64,000 nt of DNA from Marinomonas aquimarina (GTDB taxonomy: Bacteria; Pseudomonadota; Gammaproteobacteria; Pseudomonadales; Marinomonadaceae), in assembly GCF_900089755.1 (NCBI RefSeq), contig NZ_FLOC01000015.1, positions 1-64,000 of the forward strand, read 5' to 3'. The notes below the pieces were generated by a model. The model did not search any database. It worked only from the letters and a program-made list of their open reading frames with translations, and was not told the origin of the DNA. The position numbers and the translations under genes were made by a program. Each line of letters starts with the position of its first letter. Within the stretch, counting starts at the first letter, position 1. Below are positions 56,101 to 64,000 of the stretch, in pieces.

Positions 56101-58912
56101 ACGCATTTTTGCAACACGAAGGATTATTAAAGACGTTAAAGCAAAAGGAGCCTTGGGAGAGCCGGATCTTGATCAAGATATCCAAGTATTATTAGATCTT
56201 AAGCAGAAAGGAGAGTCTATTGCAGAGCTAGACAATCAGCTTTCTAGCCTAAAAGATTGGAAGAGCCATGATACAAAACCTGATGTAGTTACCTCGTTGC
56301 AGTTGATTGGCGTTCGAGCTCGTAAAGCCGTGAGCCAGATGGCAACAGACACAGAAACATTGATGGCTTTGCGAAGTAAGGTACGCACTTTGCTTCATGA
56401 TGGAAATGATCTATTAGCGCCTGATGGAATTGTTGGAATTGCCATTAACCGAATGATTTCAAGCACGTCGAAGTTTGAAGTTTCATTTAATGATTTTAAG
56501 TTAAAAGCTGCTAGTGAAAGAGTTAACTCGTTAGAACACTTCGATGAAGTTATAGAATTGTCAGATATTGTGTTGTCGAAGCAATCGGGTCTCAAATCTT
56601 GGTGTGCTTGGAATAAACGTAAACATGAAGCTCAAAATTTACGATTAGGCTCACTTGTAGATGCTATTGAGACAGGTGTGATTGCTGCACCTCAAGCAGA
56701 AGATGCTTTTGAGGCCGCTTACTGTGCATGGTGGTCAAAGGTAGTCATTGATGAGGATCGTGTATTGAGAGAGTTTTCTTCTCCTGAACATGAGCAGACC
56801 ATTACAAACTTCCAGGAATTAGATAAAGAGTTTTGTCAATTAACAGCCCAGTATATTGCAGCAAAGTTATCAGGACAGATACCAAGTACTGATGCAGGAA
56901 CACGAGCAAGTTCATGGGGAATACTTCGTCATGAAATTCAAAAGAAAACAAGACATAAGCCTGTACGACAACTGTTGGAAGAAGCCCCAGATGCAGTGAC
57001 TACACTTGCTCCATGTATGATGATGTCCCCATTATCTATTGCTCAATTTCTTGGAGCTGGAAAGAATTTATTCGACGTTGTGATTTTTGATGAAGCTTCA
57101 CAGATTACCGTATGGGATGCAGTTGGAGCTTTAGCACGAGGCAAACAAGTTATTGTTGCTGGTGACCCCAAACAGATGCCACCTACGAATTTCTTTGGGC
57201 GTTCTGATAGCGACCCTGATGGTGATGTCGATGGTGAAGGAGATTTGGAAAGTATCCTTGATGAATTATTAGGGGCATCAATTCCTCAAAGATTGTTAAA
57301 CCTACATTATCGCTCACGAAGAGAAAGTCTGATTGCATTCTCAAATAGTAATTATTACGACAGTTCATTAGTGACTTTCCCTGCCCCAGTACATCCTGAT
57401 AATGGCGTTAGGTTGGTAAAACCAAATGGTTTTTATGCTCGTGGTAAAGCGCGACACAACCAAGGAGAGGCCAAAGCAGTTGTTGCAGAGATTATTGATC
57501 GTTTAAAAAGTGATGATGAAGTTATACGTAACCAGTCTATAGGGGTTGTGACCTTTAATACTGAGCAGCAATCATTAATTCAAGATTTACTTGATGAGGC
57601 TCGTAGTGAAGATCCAAGTATTGAATGGGCATTCGCAGAAGATCACTTGGAGTCGGTGTTTGTTAAAAATCTTGAAACTGTTCAAGGTGATGAACGGGAT
57701 GTAATTCTATTTAGTATTACCTATGGCCCCGATGAGTCTGGGCATGTAGCTATGAACTTTGGTCCTCTTAATAGAACAGGTGGTGAGCGCCGGTTAAATG
57801 TTGCAATGACTCGTGCTCGCTCTGAAATGGTAGTCTTTTCAATTCTAAGTCCTGATCGTATTGATCTATCCAGAACTCAATCACGGGCTGTGGCTGATTT
57901 GAAACATTTTCTTGAGTATGCGGAACGCGGTCCTGTAGAACTGGGTTCACAAAGTAAAGGTTCTCAAGGTGACTTTGAATCACCATTTGAAATGGCTGTA
58001 GCAAAAGAATTAGAGGCTAAAGGATGGCAACTACATCCTCAAGTTGGTGTTTCGGCTTACCGTATTGATATGGGGATCGTTCATCCTGACTTGCCAGGAC
58101 GTTACTTAGCTGGCATTGAATGTGATGGTGCTATGTATCATAGCTCAGCTTATGCGAGGGAGCGCGATAAGATTCGTCAATCCGTTCTTGAAAGTTTGGG
58201 ATGGACAATTGTCCGAGTTTGGTCAACAGATTGGTGGGTTAATAAAACAGCATCATTAGATCAGTTACACCAACGGCTAGAGGAATTATTAGAGAATAGT
58301 CGTGCGGAGATAGAATTAGAGAAAGCAAAGGCTGAAGAAAAGGCGCGGGATAAGAAGGCTGTTGAAGCACTTGAAGAAAGAGAATCCACAGAAATAGACG
58401 AATCTAAGCAGCTTTATGCCCGCAAGCAAATGATTTCTTCGGATAATGAAAAACTTGAGGAGTATGTGGTTACTGATTTAAGAGATCTGGAAGCATCATC
58501 AGATCGCTTCTATGATGATGACTATCTGCCTACAGTAGAAAAAATGGTTAGTCGAGTGATTGAAGTTGAATCTCCGATACATCAAGACATTTTATGTAAG
58601 CGTATTGCAAGGCATCATGGTTTTAAGCGTACAGGTAATCAAATCAAAGAAAGAATATGCTCAGTAGCAGATAGATTCTTCACAACAGAAGAAGATGTCG
58701 GTGTTTTCTATTGGAAAGAGAATAATATGAAAATTCCTGTTCGAGCTTTCCATCGAGATACAGATATGAGCAAAGTGGAAAACATCTCTAGAGAAGAAAT
58801 AATCGCCATTATGGAAGCCACTGGAGATTCAGGAGACTTTTCAGAGTTTGCTAGAGTTGTAGGGATTAGGCGAATTACACAACAGATTCGCGAAAGATTG
58901 ATACTAATATAA
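53108..58912 (+). CDS. Giant helicase-nuclease: transglutaminase-like, DUF4011, SF1 helicase, Vsr-like REase, DUF3320
   Basis: A 1934-aa protein. A transglutaminase-like domain lies near 200-290 (C224 in ATCLDST, H250 in EGHALVG, acid in LIETT). DUF4011 starts at 382 (RLDRWQRKLLELSARNPLLN). The SF1 DNA/RNA helicase core has Walker A GPPGTGKS at 694-701, Walker B D1328/E1329 in FDEAS, VAGDPKQMPP, QGDERDVILFS and NVAMTRAR. A large helical insert separates the Walker motifs (about 740-1300). The DUF559/Vsr-type nuclease has E1628, D1654 and E1671-CDG; DUF3320 is at the C-terminus. All catalytic residues seem intact. Such proteins are typical of anti-phage islands; nucleic-acid unwinding plus cleavage is the expected activity. 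Confidence 0.9.
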   Translation: MTTNTTSTFCKLSVQLVNKINFASHQSSFSILREIQLENISDEVLENLEIRLTSSPAFLKPKTWKVDRLSAGSVLPIKERDLELDGGFLMGLTESISGLITVVVYQGDELLAESDHKVDLLAHNEWGGAEYMPELLAAFCTPNNVAVDRILKDASRVLRQAGKPDQIDGYVSKSRERVWSIASSIYTAIANLQLSYALPPSSFERNGQKVRFHNQVIESGLATCLDSTMLFAAAFEQAGLNPLIVLKEGHALVGLWLQPEELSAVTTDEAEVLRKRLPDHELILIETTLVTNHPTVSFSKAIERGCQAISMDEDDLFELAIDIRRARSHKIRPLGFVQQSSRLDASLESNTSSDEVLEEAPSLPDFEDESFEQEPIKTPGGRLDRWQRKLLELSARNPLLNHKDGRASLSFVAPDAGLLEDLLADGARISISPFPELSSSKQDSEIHEQRTGENIQKDYACDALNKKQLLVNLTEDELNKRAVEIYRKAQTSMQEGGSNTLYLAIGFLFWKQNKKDGKRYRAPLILLPVALERKSVRSGIKIIAGDDEPTFNTTLLEMLKRDFGIDLGYLAGDLPKDDSGLDVAKIFSWVRAAVKDAAGFELVDQVALGHFSFAKYLMWKDLVDRADQLKQSPVVKHLLETPRERYDSDISFVEPNQLDYQFNPSDLLTPLPADSSQMAAVATADRGKDFVIIGPPGTGKSQTISNLIAHMLGKGKKVLFVSEKTAALEVVHRRLKDIGLGSFCLELHSNKAKKADVLAQLNASWTQSNSYTAETWHSKSEQLKHDRDKLNNLVEALHRKRSNGLTAHYAMGIKVRDAHLLDKVELSWSTASDHTQQDLDQMRHAVANLSVQASAIGTINQHPLSYIQADDWGPAWQDALIHSAQTLKDTAIEAKKAVEDFVNALGFEFGAISLNQLAMLEELGQVLLDSYRTQSGFALEPDGQDLIEALEQAVTLLQSYIRLQSELSCDYAPLSWKSIDPEALKSDWDSANESWWLKRIFATRRIIKDVKAKGALGEPDLDQDIQVLLDLKQKGESIAELDNQLSSLKDWKSHDTKPDVVTSLQLIGVRARKAVSQMATDTETLMALRSKVRTLLHDGNDLLAPDGIVGIAINRMISSTSKFEVSFNDFKLKAASERVNSLEHFDEVIELSDIVLSKQSGLKSWCAWNKRKHEAQNLRLGSLVDAIETGVIAAPQAEDAFEAAYCAWWSKVVIDEDRVLREFSSPEHEQTITNFQELDKEFCQLTAQYIAAKLSGQIPSTDAGTRASSWGILRHEIQKKTRHKPVRQLLEEAPDAVTTLAPCMMMSPLSIAQFLGAGKNLFDVVIFDEASQITVWDAVGALARGKQVIVAGDPKQMPPTNFFGRSDSDPDGDVDGEGDLESILDELLGASIPQRLLNLHYRSRRESLIAFSNSNYYDSSLVTFPAPVHPDNGVRLVKPNGFYARGKARHNQGEAKAVVAEIIDRLKSDDEVIRNQSIGVVTFNTEQQSLIQDLLDEARSEDPSIEWAFAEDHLESVFVKNLETVQGDERDVILFSITYGPDESGHVAMNFGPLNRTGGERRLNVAMTRARSEMVVFSILSPDRIDLSRTQSRAVADLKHFLEYAERGPVELGSQSKGSQGDFESPFEMAVAKELEAKGWQLHPQVGVSAYRIDMGIVHPDLPGRYLAGIECDGAMYHSSAYARERDKIRQSVLESLGWTIVRVWSTDWWVNKTASLDQLHQRLEELLENSRAEIELEKAKAEEKARDKKAVEALEERESTEIDESKQLYARKQMISSDNEKLEEYVVTDLRDLEASSDRFYDDDYLPTVEKMVSRVIEVESPIHQDILCKRIARHHGFKRTGNQIKERICSVADRFFTTEEDVGVFYWKENNMKIPVRAFHRDTDMSKVENISREEIIAIMEATGDSGDFSEFARVVGIRRITQQIRERLILI

Positions 58913-58923
58913 GAGGAAATACT

Positions 58924-59565
58924 ATGGACAGCTTGAATCCAAACTTCATTGATGCTCTTGAAGAAGATTTTGATTCTTTAATTGTAAGTGCGCTAATTTC
59001 GGCAATTAAAGTTAAATGCATAAATGAAGCAGTTGTATTGATTGAACAAGGCTTTGAAATTGATGAGTCAGATTGGTTCGGAAGCTCTGAGGTTGGGGAT
59101 GTTGAGAATTCAAGAGAATTGTTCATTAGGGAGCTTTTTTTACTAAGTCATAATGAAAGTGTATTGATTGGGACTTTGGCGTCTAAATTTCCTGATGCTG
59201 CACTTAGATATTTTTATGAAAAGAGTTTTGATGAGTATGAAAATGGTTTTTACCGAATAAATTCAACGGTGGATCTTCTTCAAACTCTTTTGGGATTACT
59301 TAAAGGAAGTGAGGAAGACTATTTTATATTACTGCATCTGTCTAGTGTGATTACAGAAGTTTTAAATAAAAAAACTAAAGAAATATATGGGATGTATTGC
59401 TTCCTTGGATTTGATAGGTTTGAAAATGTCTCAATTGAAATTGCAGATGTTATTATTGAGTTATCTAAGAGGAAAGTTTCTTCAGGCTTAAGTGAAATTA
59501 TTTGGGATATATACAAGTTAGCACTATCTGGTTTTATTTCTGTTATGTTTGAAGATGATAACTAA
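58924..59565 (+). CDS. Unrecognised acidic protein, third gene of the defence-like locus
   Basis: A 213-aa, strongly acidic, apparently all-helical protein, with no TM segment and no motif I recognise. It starts 11 bases after the helicase stop with AGAGGAAA as ribosome site, so it is co-transcribed and probably coupled. It has very AT-rich codons, like its two partners. The position suggests a dedicated partner or regulator of the helicase-nuclease (inference only). Confidence 0.75.
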   Translation: MDSLNPNFIDALEEDFDSLIVSALISAIKVKCINEAVVLIEQGFEIDESDWFGSSEVGDVENSRELFIRELFLLSHNESVLIGTLASKFPDAALRYFYEKSFDEYENGFYRINSTVDLLQTLLGLLKGSEEDYFILLHLSSVITEVLNKKTKEIYGMYCFLGFDRFENVSIEIADVIIELSKRKVSSGLSEIIWDIYKLALSGFISVMFEDDN

Positions 59566-59566
59566 A

Positions 59567-59690
59567 CTACGCGAATTCAACTCCGAAGTTCACACTACAA
59601 TCCCATGGCTCCACTGATTCATGAATCTGCTGCACATACCTATTCTGTTTAGCCCTCTCAATAGCTGCTAGGCTTTGCTTTACAATGAAG
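59567..59690 (-). pseudogene. C-terminal remnant, possibly of a PD-(D/E)XK (DUF1703-type) nuclease gene
   Basis: On the minus strand an open frame of about 40 codons ends with TAG at 59567-59569, two bases past the previous gene's stop. Its tail (LAAIERAKQNRYVQQI then VNFGVEFA) resembles the end of DUF1703 nuclease proteins (pattern A..QI....Y......V.LVGI.F). No start or upstream part exists, since the aldo/keto reductase gene begins there. It may mark a rearrangement at the island edge. Confidence 0.35.
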
Positions 59691-59716
59691 TTCTTTACCG
59701 TGATGGAGGAATAGAC

Positions 59717-60586
59717 GTGGAATATGCAGTACTAAGCAACAATCTTGAGATGCCGATGGCGGGTTTTGGGGTATTTCAGGTGACGGACAAGGAGGAGTGC
59801 AAGCACTCTGTCTTGAATGCGATTCGTGCGGGCTACCGTCTGATTGATACCGCTGCGGTGTATGGTAATGAAGATGCTGTGGGTGAGGCGGTTCGTGACG
59901 CCATCGCCGAGGGGCTGTGTACGCGCGAAGAGTTGTTTATCACCTCGAAGCTTTGGGTGCAGGATATGGAAAATTTTGCGACGGCTGAGGCGGGTATCGA
60001 CGCATCCCTAGAAAAATCGGGTCTTGAATACTTCGATCTATACCTGTTGCACCAAGCGATGAAAGACTATTTTAGTGCTTGGCGTGCTATGGAAGCCGCT
60101 TATGAGGCGGGCAAGTTAAAAGCCATTGGTGTGTCGAACTTCTACGCCCACGTGCTGACAAATTTCTGCGAGACGGTGCGTATTAAGCCAATGGTCAACC
60201 AAATTGAGCTGCACCCTTACCACGCACAAACCGAAGCGTTGGCGACGATGAAACATTACAATGTTCAGCCAGAGGCTTGGGCGCCTCTAGGTGGTGGTCG
60301 TCATAAGCCTTTTACTGAAGCAACGCTGCGCCAGATTGCTGAGGCCCATGGGAAGTCGATTGCTCAGGTGGCACTGCGCTGGAATGTACAGCGTGGCGTG
60401 ACTGTGATCCCGAAATCGGTGCACCCTGAACGTATTGCGGAAAACTATGCTATTTGGGATTTTGCTTTGACGGAGCAAGAAATGGAACAAATCAGCGCGC
60501 TGGACTTGGGTTATGTTGGCGATACCATCAAGCATTTCAATCCAGATTTCGTGCGCGGCTGCTTAGGCGTTAAAATTCACGACTAG
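59717..60586 (+). CDS. Aldo/keto reductase
   Basis: A 289-aa NADPH-dependent carbonyl reductase of the 2,5-diketo-gluconate reductase/YeaE-like group. The tetrad is visible: D and Y in LIDTAAVYGNE, K in ITSKLWV, H in YLLHQAM. GVSNF and the cofactor loop IPKSVHPERIAEN are present. I chose GTG at 59717 because GGAGGA is 6 bases upstream; an upstream ATG (59675) adds unlike sequence. GC content returns to that of the general genome here, which marks the end of the AT-rich block. Confidence 0.93.
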   Translation: MEYAVLSNNLEMPMAGFGVFQVTDKEECKHSVLNAIRAGYRLIDTAAVYGNEDAVGEAVRDAIAEGLCTREELFITSKLWVQDMENFATAEAGIDASLEKSGLEYFDLYLLHQAMKDYFSAWRAMEAAYEAGKLKAIGVSNFYAHVLTNFCETVRIKPMVNQIELHPYHAQTEALATMKHYNVQPEAWAPLGGGRHKPFTEATLRQIAEAHGKSIAQVALRWNVQRGVTVIPKSVHPERIAENYAIWDFALTEQEMEQISALDLGYVGDTIKHFNPDFVRGCLGVKIHD

Positions 60587-60663
60587 CGCTGGGCAAAATG
60601 GGCTTTTTATTTCACTGTGAATTGGGAGCCCATCCTCTTCAATAGAGTCTTCGTTATCTGCTG

Positions 60664-61056
60664 CTAGCGTTTGACTTGCAAATGTATCACCGCCTCTTTG
60701 TTGATGGTTTCTGAGTCAATAAACTGACCATTTGAGGCGGTGATGCCACCGTTTAAAATACACTGTTGATATTCCCCAAGGCTCACGAAAAAGGGCTGTT
60801 GGTCCTCGTCTAACAGCTCAAAGCTGGTTTCAAATACGTTATAGGGTGGCATGGAAAGTCTTAATACTGCGACCAAGGCTGCAAAGCCTTTCTTATCAAT
60901 CTGTTCTTCAATCTCGCATAGCGTGTAATAGTCAATATTGGGGTTTGATTTGACCAAAATGGCGATTTGCGTCCAAGTACTACCCTGTGGGTATAGGGTG
61001 TCGTCGATGAGCTGAGCGAGCCGTTTTTGTGTGAGTTTAATCTGAGTACTGTCCAT
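60664..61056 (-). CDS. Hypothetical protein
   Basis: A 130-aa soluble protein from the ATG at 61056 (MDSTQIKLTQKRLAQLI; GGA about 10 bases upstream; a second ATG lies 24 bases earlier). The N-terminal helices are followed by a mixed domain with many Gln and Glu. No TM, signal peptide or motif was recognised. It is a lone gene between two plus-strand genes. Confidence 0.65.
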   Translation of the reverse strand: MDSTQIKLTQKRLAQLIDDTLYPQGSTWTQIAILVKSNPNIDYYTLCEIEEQIDKKGFAALVAVLRLSMPPYNVFETSFELLDEDQQPFFVSLGEYQQCILNGGITASNGQFIDSETINKEAVIHLQVKR

Positions 61057-61257
61057 AGTCTGAAATCCGTTGTTTATCATTAAAAATATAGTCCAGATAG
61101 TCAGGTTTTTAAGTATGTGTTCCGTTTAAAGCGTTACGTTACTGTTAAAAGTAGTCGATGTAAGGTGCTCATGGGGTGTTAAATGTAATGTTTTAATAAC
61201 GCTCGGCAGGCCTTGTTTGCCTTCTATAAATTAAATTTATCGTTAAGAGGGAAGCTT

Positions 61258-62193
61258 ATGCAGCAAGTATTTATGGAAGACCGTGTGGTCGGCGCTTTGG
61301 TGGGACTCGCCTGCGGTGATGCCTTGGGCACGACACTGGAGTTTAAAGTACCGGGTAGTTTCTCCCCTATCACTGATATGACCGGCGGTGGGCCATTTCG
61401 CTTGGCAAAAGGGGAGTGGACCGACGATACCTCGATGGCCTTGTGTTTGGGTTTTAGTTTGTTGGAGCGAAACGGCTTCGACGCTCAAGATCAGATGTCG
61501 CGCTATTTGCGTTGGCAGCAGGAAGGCTATTTAAGCAGTAATGGCAGCTGTTTTGATATCGGCATGACCGTATCCAACGCCTTGATGAATTACGAAGAAA
61601 CCCTTGATCCATTTAGTGGTCAGGAAGATGAGAGTTACTCTGGTAATGGATCCATTATGCGTTTGGCTCCGGTGGCGATGTATTATGCCCACGATTTACC
61701 CAGCTGTATTAAGTTAGCAGGCGAGAGTTCCCGCACCACTCATGGCTCACCTTTGTGCATTGATGCCTGTAAGCTGTTGGCTGAGTTGCTGGTGCGTGCC
61801 TTTCAGGCTGAATCGAAATCCGAAATCTTTGCGGATTTAAGCAAACGGCCCTATCGAGAAGAGTTTGCACCGCTGCTGGATAAGTCCTTTAGCGCATTGG
61901 CATACGATCAGATTAAGGGGTCGGGGTTTGTGGTCGAGTCCTTGATCGCGGCCTTGTGGTGTTTCTATCAAGGCAAAAACTATCGTGAGGCCGTGTTATT
62001 AGCCGCCAACTTGGGGGACGATGCTGACACCACGGCGGCTATTTGTGGTCAGATCGCCGGTGCATTTTATGGCTTGGCGGGTATTCCAGAAGACTGGCAT
62101 CGTGCGATTGCAATGGACTTTGAAATTAAGCATCTGGCGCGTCAATTGTACCGTCAAGGCGTACAGCGTATGACTGTCTCTGCAACGCCTTAA
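61258..62193 (+). CDS. ADP-ribosylglycohydrolase family protein
   Basis: A 311-aa DraG/ARH-like enzyme with the metal-site motifs GLACGDALGTTLE at the N-terminus, WTDDTSMAL (Mg ligands T, D, D) and the C-terminal GDDADTTAAICGQIAGAFYG. It is expected to remove ADP-ribose from proteins or related substrates with Mg2+. The start is the ATG at 61258, with AGAGGGAAG upstream. No DraT or other ADP-ribosyltransferase gene is close by, so the substrate is unknown. Confidence 0.93.
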   Translation: MQQVFMEDRVVGALVGLACGDALGTTLEFKVPGSFSPITDMTGGGPFRLAKGEWTDDTSMALCLGFSLLERNGFDAQDQMSRYLRWQQEGYLSSNGSCFDIGMTVSNALMNYEETLDPFSGQEDESYSGNGSIMRLAPVAMYYAHDLPSCIKLAGESSRTTHGSPLCIDACKLLAELLVRAFQAESKSEIFADLSKRPYREEFAPLLDKSFSALAYDQIKGSGFVVESLIAALWCFYQGKNYREAVLLAANLGDDADTTAAICGQIAGAFYGLAGIPEDWHRAIAMDFEIKHLARQLYRQGVQRMTVSATP

Positions 62194-62236
62194 TACTCAT
62201 ATTTCTGCAACGCCTTAATACTCATATTTCTGCAAC
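62179..62236 (+). repeat. 25-bp tandem duplication at the glycohydrolase stop codon
   Basis: A 25-bp unit beginning TCTGCAACGCCTTAATACTC occurs twice in tandem, followed by a third copy of its first 8 bases. The first unit includes the last codons and stop of the glycohydrolase gene. It is probably a slippage duplication without function. Confidence 0.9.
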
Positions 62237-62282
62237 CATAAACTGTTACAACCACTGATTAAATACATCAAGTGGAGGGTTT

Positions 62283-63254
62283 ATGGCGCGCTCAGTATTG
62301 CTCGATTTACTTCGTATTATGGCCATCAGTCTGGTGTTTGTCGCGCACTTCGGACAAGTGCTCGACCACTGGACAGGCGAGTTCTTTGGTATCAAAAACT
62401 TCTACTATGTGAGTTTAGGGGGCGTTGGCGTCAGCATGTTTTTGGTGCTATCCGGTGTCTTAGCCGGTTTAACGGATTTGCCGAAAAACACTCCGTTTTT
62501 TCGCTATCTGGGCAAAAAAATCCTGCGTATCTACCCTCTGTATTGGCTGTCAATCCCAGTGGTCATAGTGGCTTATCTGCTGGAAGGCTTGATGATGGAA
62601 GGAGAGTGGCGCCAGGTTTTTCCTAATGGATTTGTGACCGATGTGCTTGGCAGTTTGACCGGTTTCTATGCTTGGTTTGGCCTATGGGGCGGGCCTTACA
62701 ATCCGCCCAGTTGGTTTATTGCTTTAATTATTACGCTCTATGCTGTGTTTCCTCTGCTGGCCTTTAGTATGCGTCGCTGGCCCAATCCAACCTTAGTGGT
62801 CTTGTTGCTGATAAGTGTGCTCAGCCGTTGGTATGTGGGTCAATATGGTGTGCCCTTTGTTCCTAGCAACTGGCTAGACGATGTCGAAAGTTGGGCTTAT
62901 CGCCTGTACGGCTTTATGCCTGGTCGACCTGGGGATTGGTTTATTTTGTGCCGAATTTTTGAGTTTGGCCTAGGTATTTGGCTAGCGCTTAAGCTTAGGA
63001 CGACCTCATGGGCGGTGCTAAATGGCTTACCGAACTGGCTGAAACAGCCGATTGCCTTCCTGAGTGACTTGTCTTTTGCGCTGTTTTTAATTCACGTGCC
63101 ATTTTTATTTTTGCTGACATGGTTGATGGAACTAGGGGTAAATGTGATGGTCGCCATTACCTTGGTGTTCGCGATCACGCTGGCTTTAGCATACCAACTG
63201 CAGCGATTGGATAGCAAAATGCCACGTAAACGTTGGTTTTATAAAGGCTCCTAG
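62283..63254 (+). CDS. Acyltransferase 3 family membrane protein
   Basis: A 323-aa OafA/NodX-like integral membrane protein with about nine or ten TM helices. The N-terminal catalytic His is in LVFVAHFGQ, an Arg-rich loop RYLGKKILRIYPLYW follows, and WFIALIITLYAVFP is typical. It transfers acyl groups to sugars or glycans on the membrane. It has no extra periplasmic domain. GGAGGG precedes the ATG closely. No glycan cluster is nearby, so the acceptor is unknown. Confidence 0.88.
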   Translation: MARSVLLDLLRIMAISLVFVAHFGQVLDHWTGEFFGIKNFYYVSLGGVGVSMFLVLSGVLAGLTDLPKNTPFFRYLGKKILRIYPLYWLSIPVVIVAYLLEGLMMEGEWRQVFPNGFVTDVLGSLTGFYAWFGLWGGPYNPPSWFIALIITLYAVFPLLAFSMRRWPNPTLVVLLLISVLSRWYVGQYGVPFVPSNWLDDVESWAYRLYGFMPGRPGDWFILCRIFEFGLGIWLALKLRTTSWAVLNGLPNWLKQPIAFLSDLSFALFLIHVPFLFLLTWLMELGVNVMVAITLVFAITLALAYQLQRLDSKMPRKRWFYKGS

Positions 63255-63437
63255 TCGCTTCAGTAGGGGCTAATATAGAGTGCCTATGCTAATAATTTAT
63301 AGTTGTTTCACAAATTTGGATGACCTACTTTGGAAAACAAGCATTAGACTCTGATTGTTTAGTCTATAAACAAAGTGTCTAAGGGAATCACTCTCTATCC
63401 TTGGTTACATAACAATAATTATATGTTGGGGGTTGAT

Positions 63438-64000
63438 ATGACAATTTGTCTAACTGCTTGTGATCATGAGGCCAGTGGCATTTCTGCTCAGTCCGTGTCC
63501 AGTTTTCTGATGAGTAAGTGCTTTGGAGAGCACGAGCTGATCCAGAAATCATCCTACTGTTCATCGGCTGGAATTAAATTTAAAAGCTTTGGTGATCTGT
63601 CCATCTCAGAACACAGCTTTGGCTGTGAAGTGCAGATGCAAACGCCAATGATGTCAGATATATACCATCTACAGGTCATTCTTAGCGGCGAAAGCTTGGT
63701 GCAATGTCATGGTAAGACGCGCCATTTAAAAACCGGGGATGCGCTAATCGTGTCACCAAACTCTCCTTTGGTAAGCGATTACAGCGCTGATTGCCGTAAG
63801 TTAATTATCCGTATCCCGGTGCATTTTTTGATGCAAACGGCGCGTGAATTTGGTTATCGAACAACGAATGAGTCGATTGTGTTTGAGTTCGAGCAGCAAC
63901 CACTGCCGACGTCTGGCTCCTTTATCAGTTTGTTGAATGATATTTTGCAGCAGCCACAGGGGAGTTTGTGTGATCGTGGTTTGATGTATTACAGCAAACT
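63438..64000 (+). CDS. AraC-type transcriptional regulator, N-terminal part (cut by window end)
   Basis: An open frame of 187 codons starting at ATG 63438, with GGGGG upstream, that runs off the window. The sequence fits an AraC_binding_2 cupin sensor domain (YHLQVILSGESLVQ, LKTGDALIVSPNSP). The C-terminal HTH expected for this family lies beyond the edge. It is preceded by a 183-base gap without other features. Confidence 0.8.
   Translation, partial: MTICLTACDHEASGISAQSVSSFLMSKCFGEHELIQKSSYCSSAGIKFKSFGDLSISEHSFGCEVQMQTPMMSDIYHLQVILSGESLVQCHGKTRHLKTGDALIVSPNSPLVSDYSADCRKLIIRIPVHFLMQTAREFGYRTTNESIVFEFEQQPLPTSGSFISLLNDILQQPQGSLCDRGLMYYSK

Noticed and set aside
62179..62236. Attachment site or CRISPR-like repeat
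   Set aside because: Just two tandem units without spacers, overlapping a stop codon; fits replication slippage.

Overview
The window looks like a chromosomal stretch from a marine gammaproteobacterium, most likely Marinomonas or a close Oceanospirillales relative. The basis is its gene content (mesXD folate-independent methionine synthase, a group-2 type mrp antiporter operon, an OsmC-YcaO protein, a CIO-type bd oxidase) and its enteric-like LexA, Fur and Zur operators. This is inference from content; no 16S gene or database search was available. Most genes have moderate GC. Two blocks are visibly AT-richer: about 22.4-24.4 kb and 51.8-59.6 kb.

Layout. 1-228 and 13376-13801 carry near-identical tRNA-Asp(GTC)/tRNA-Val(TAC) pairs, three pairs in all. 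Between them lie SOS-controlled dinB, an orphan and degenerate CydB paralogue, a MocR-type regulator, ggt, a c-di-GMP response regulator (REC-PAS-PAS-GGDEF-EAL) and a divergent giant hybrid histidine kinase. After the second tRNA array comes ycaO. A cobalamin riboswitch then leads a five-gene ECF cobalt importer (DUF4198-cbiM-cbiL-like-cbiQ-cbiO), which converges on mesX-mesD, a B12- and folate-independent route to methionine. An AT-rich pair (STAS-like, EAL-HDOD) follows. Next is a cyanide-insensitive type bd oxidase operon, cydA-cydB with a tiny membrane ORF on each side, divergent from a histidine kinase/NtrC-type regulator pair.

30.5-35.4 kb is a peptide/nickel-type ABC importer whose two permeases are fused into one protein. 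A near-consensus Zur box sits at its promoter, so it is probably a zinc or zincophore importer. 35.5-41.1 kb is the complete mrpABCDEFG Na+/H+ antiporter operon with overlapping genes. A small secreted protein and a membrane GGDEF/EAL protein follow. 44.4-49.3 kb is a Fur-box-preceded iron operon: IrpA-type imelysin lipoprotein, di-heme DUF1111 protein, second imelysin, DUF1513 Tat protein. A 191-residue membrane-anchored protein at 49.4-50.0 kb sits under two tandem LexA boxes, and a BaiN/HI0933-type flavoprotein lies beside it.

51.8-59.6 kb is the most island-like part. It encodes a coiled-coil/two-TM protein, a 1934-residue transglutaminase-like/DUF4011/SF1 helicase/Vsr-like nuclease/DUF3320 protein, and an unrecognised 213-residue protein. 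They are closely spaced on one strand and AT-rich, with repeat motifs upstream and a gene remnant downstream. This is the best candidate for an undescribed system, probably anti-phage defence. The window ends with housekeeping genes: aldo/keto reductase, a hypothetical, ADP-ribosylglycohydrolase, acyltransferase 3, and an AraC-type regulator cut by the edge.
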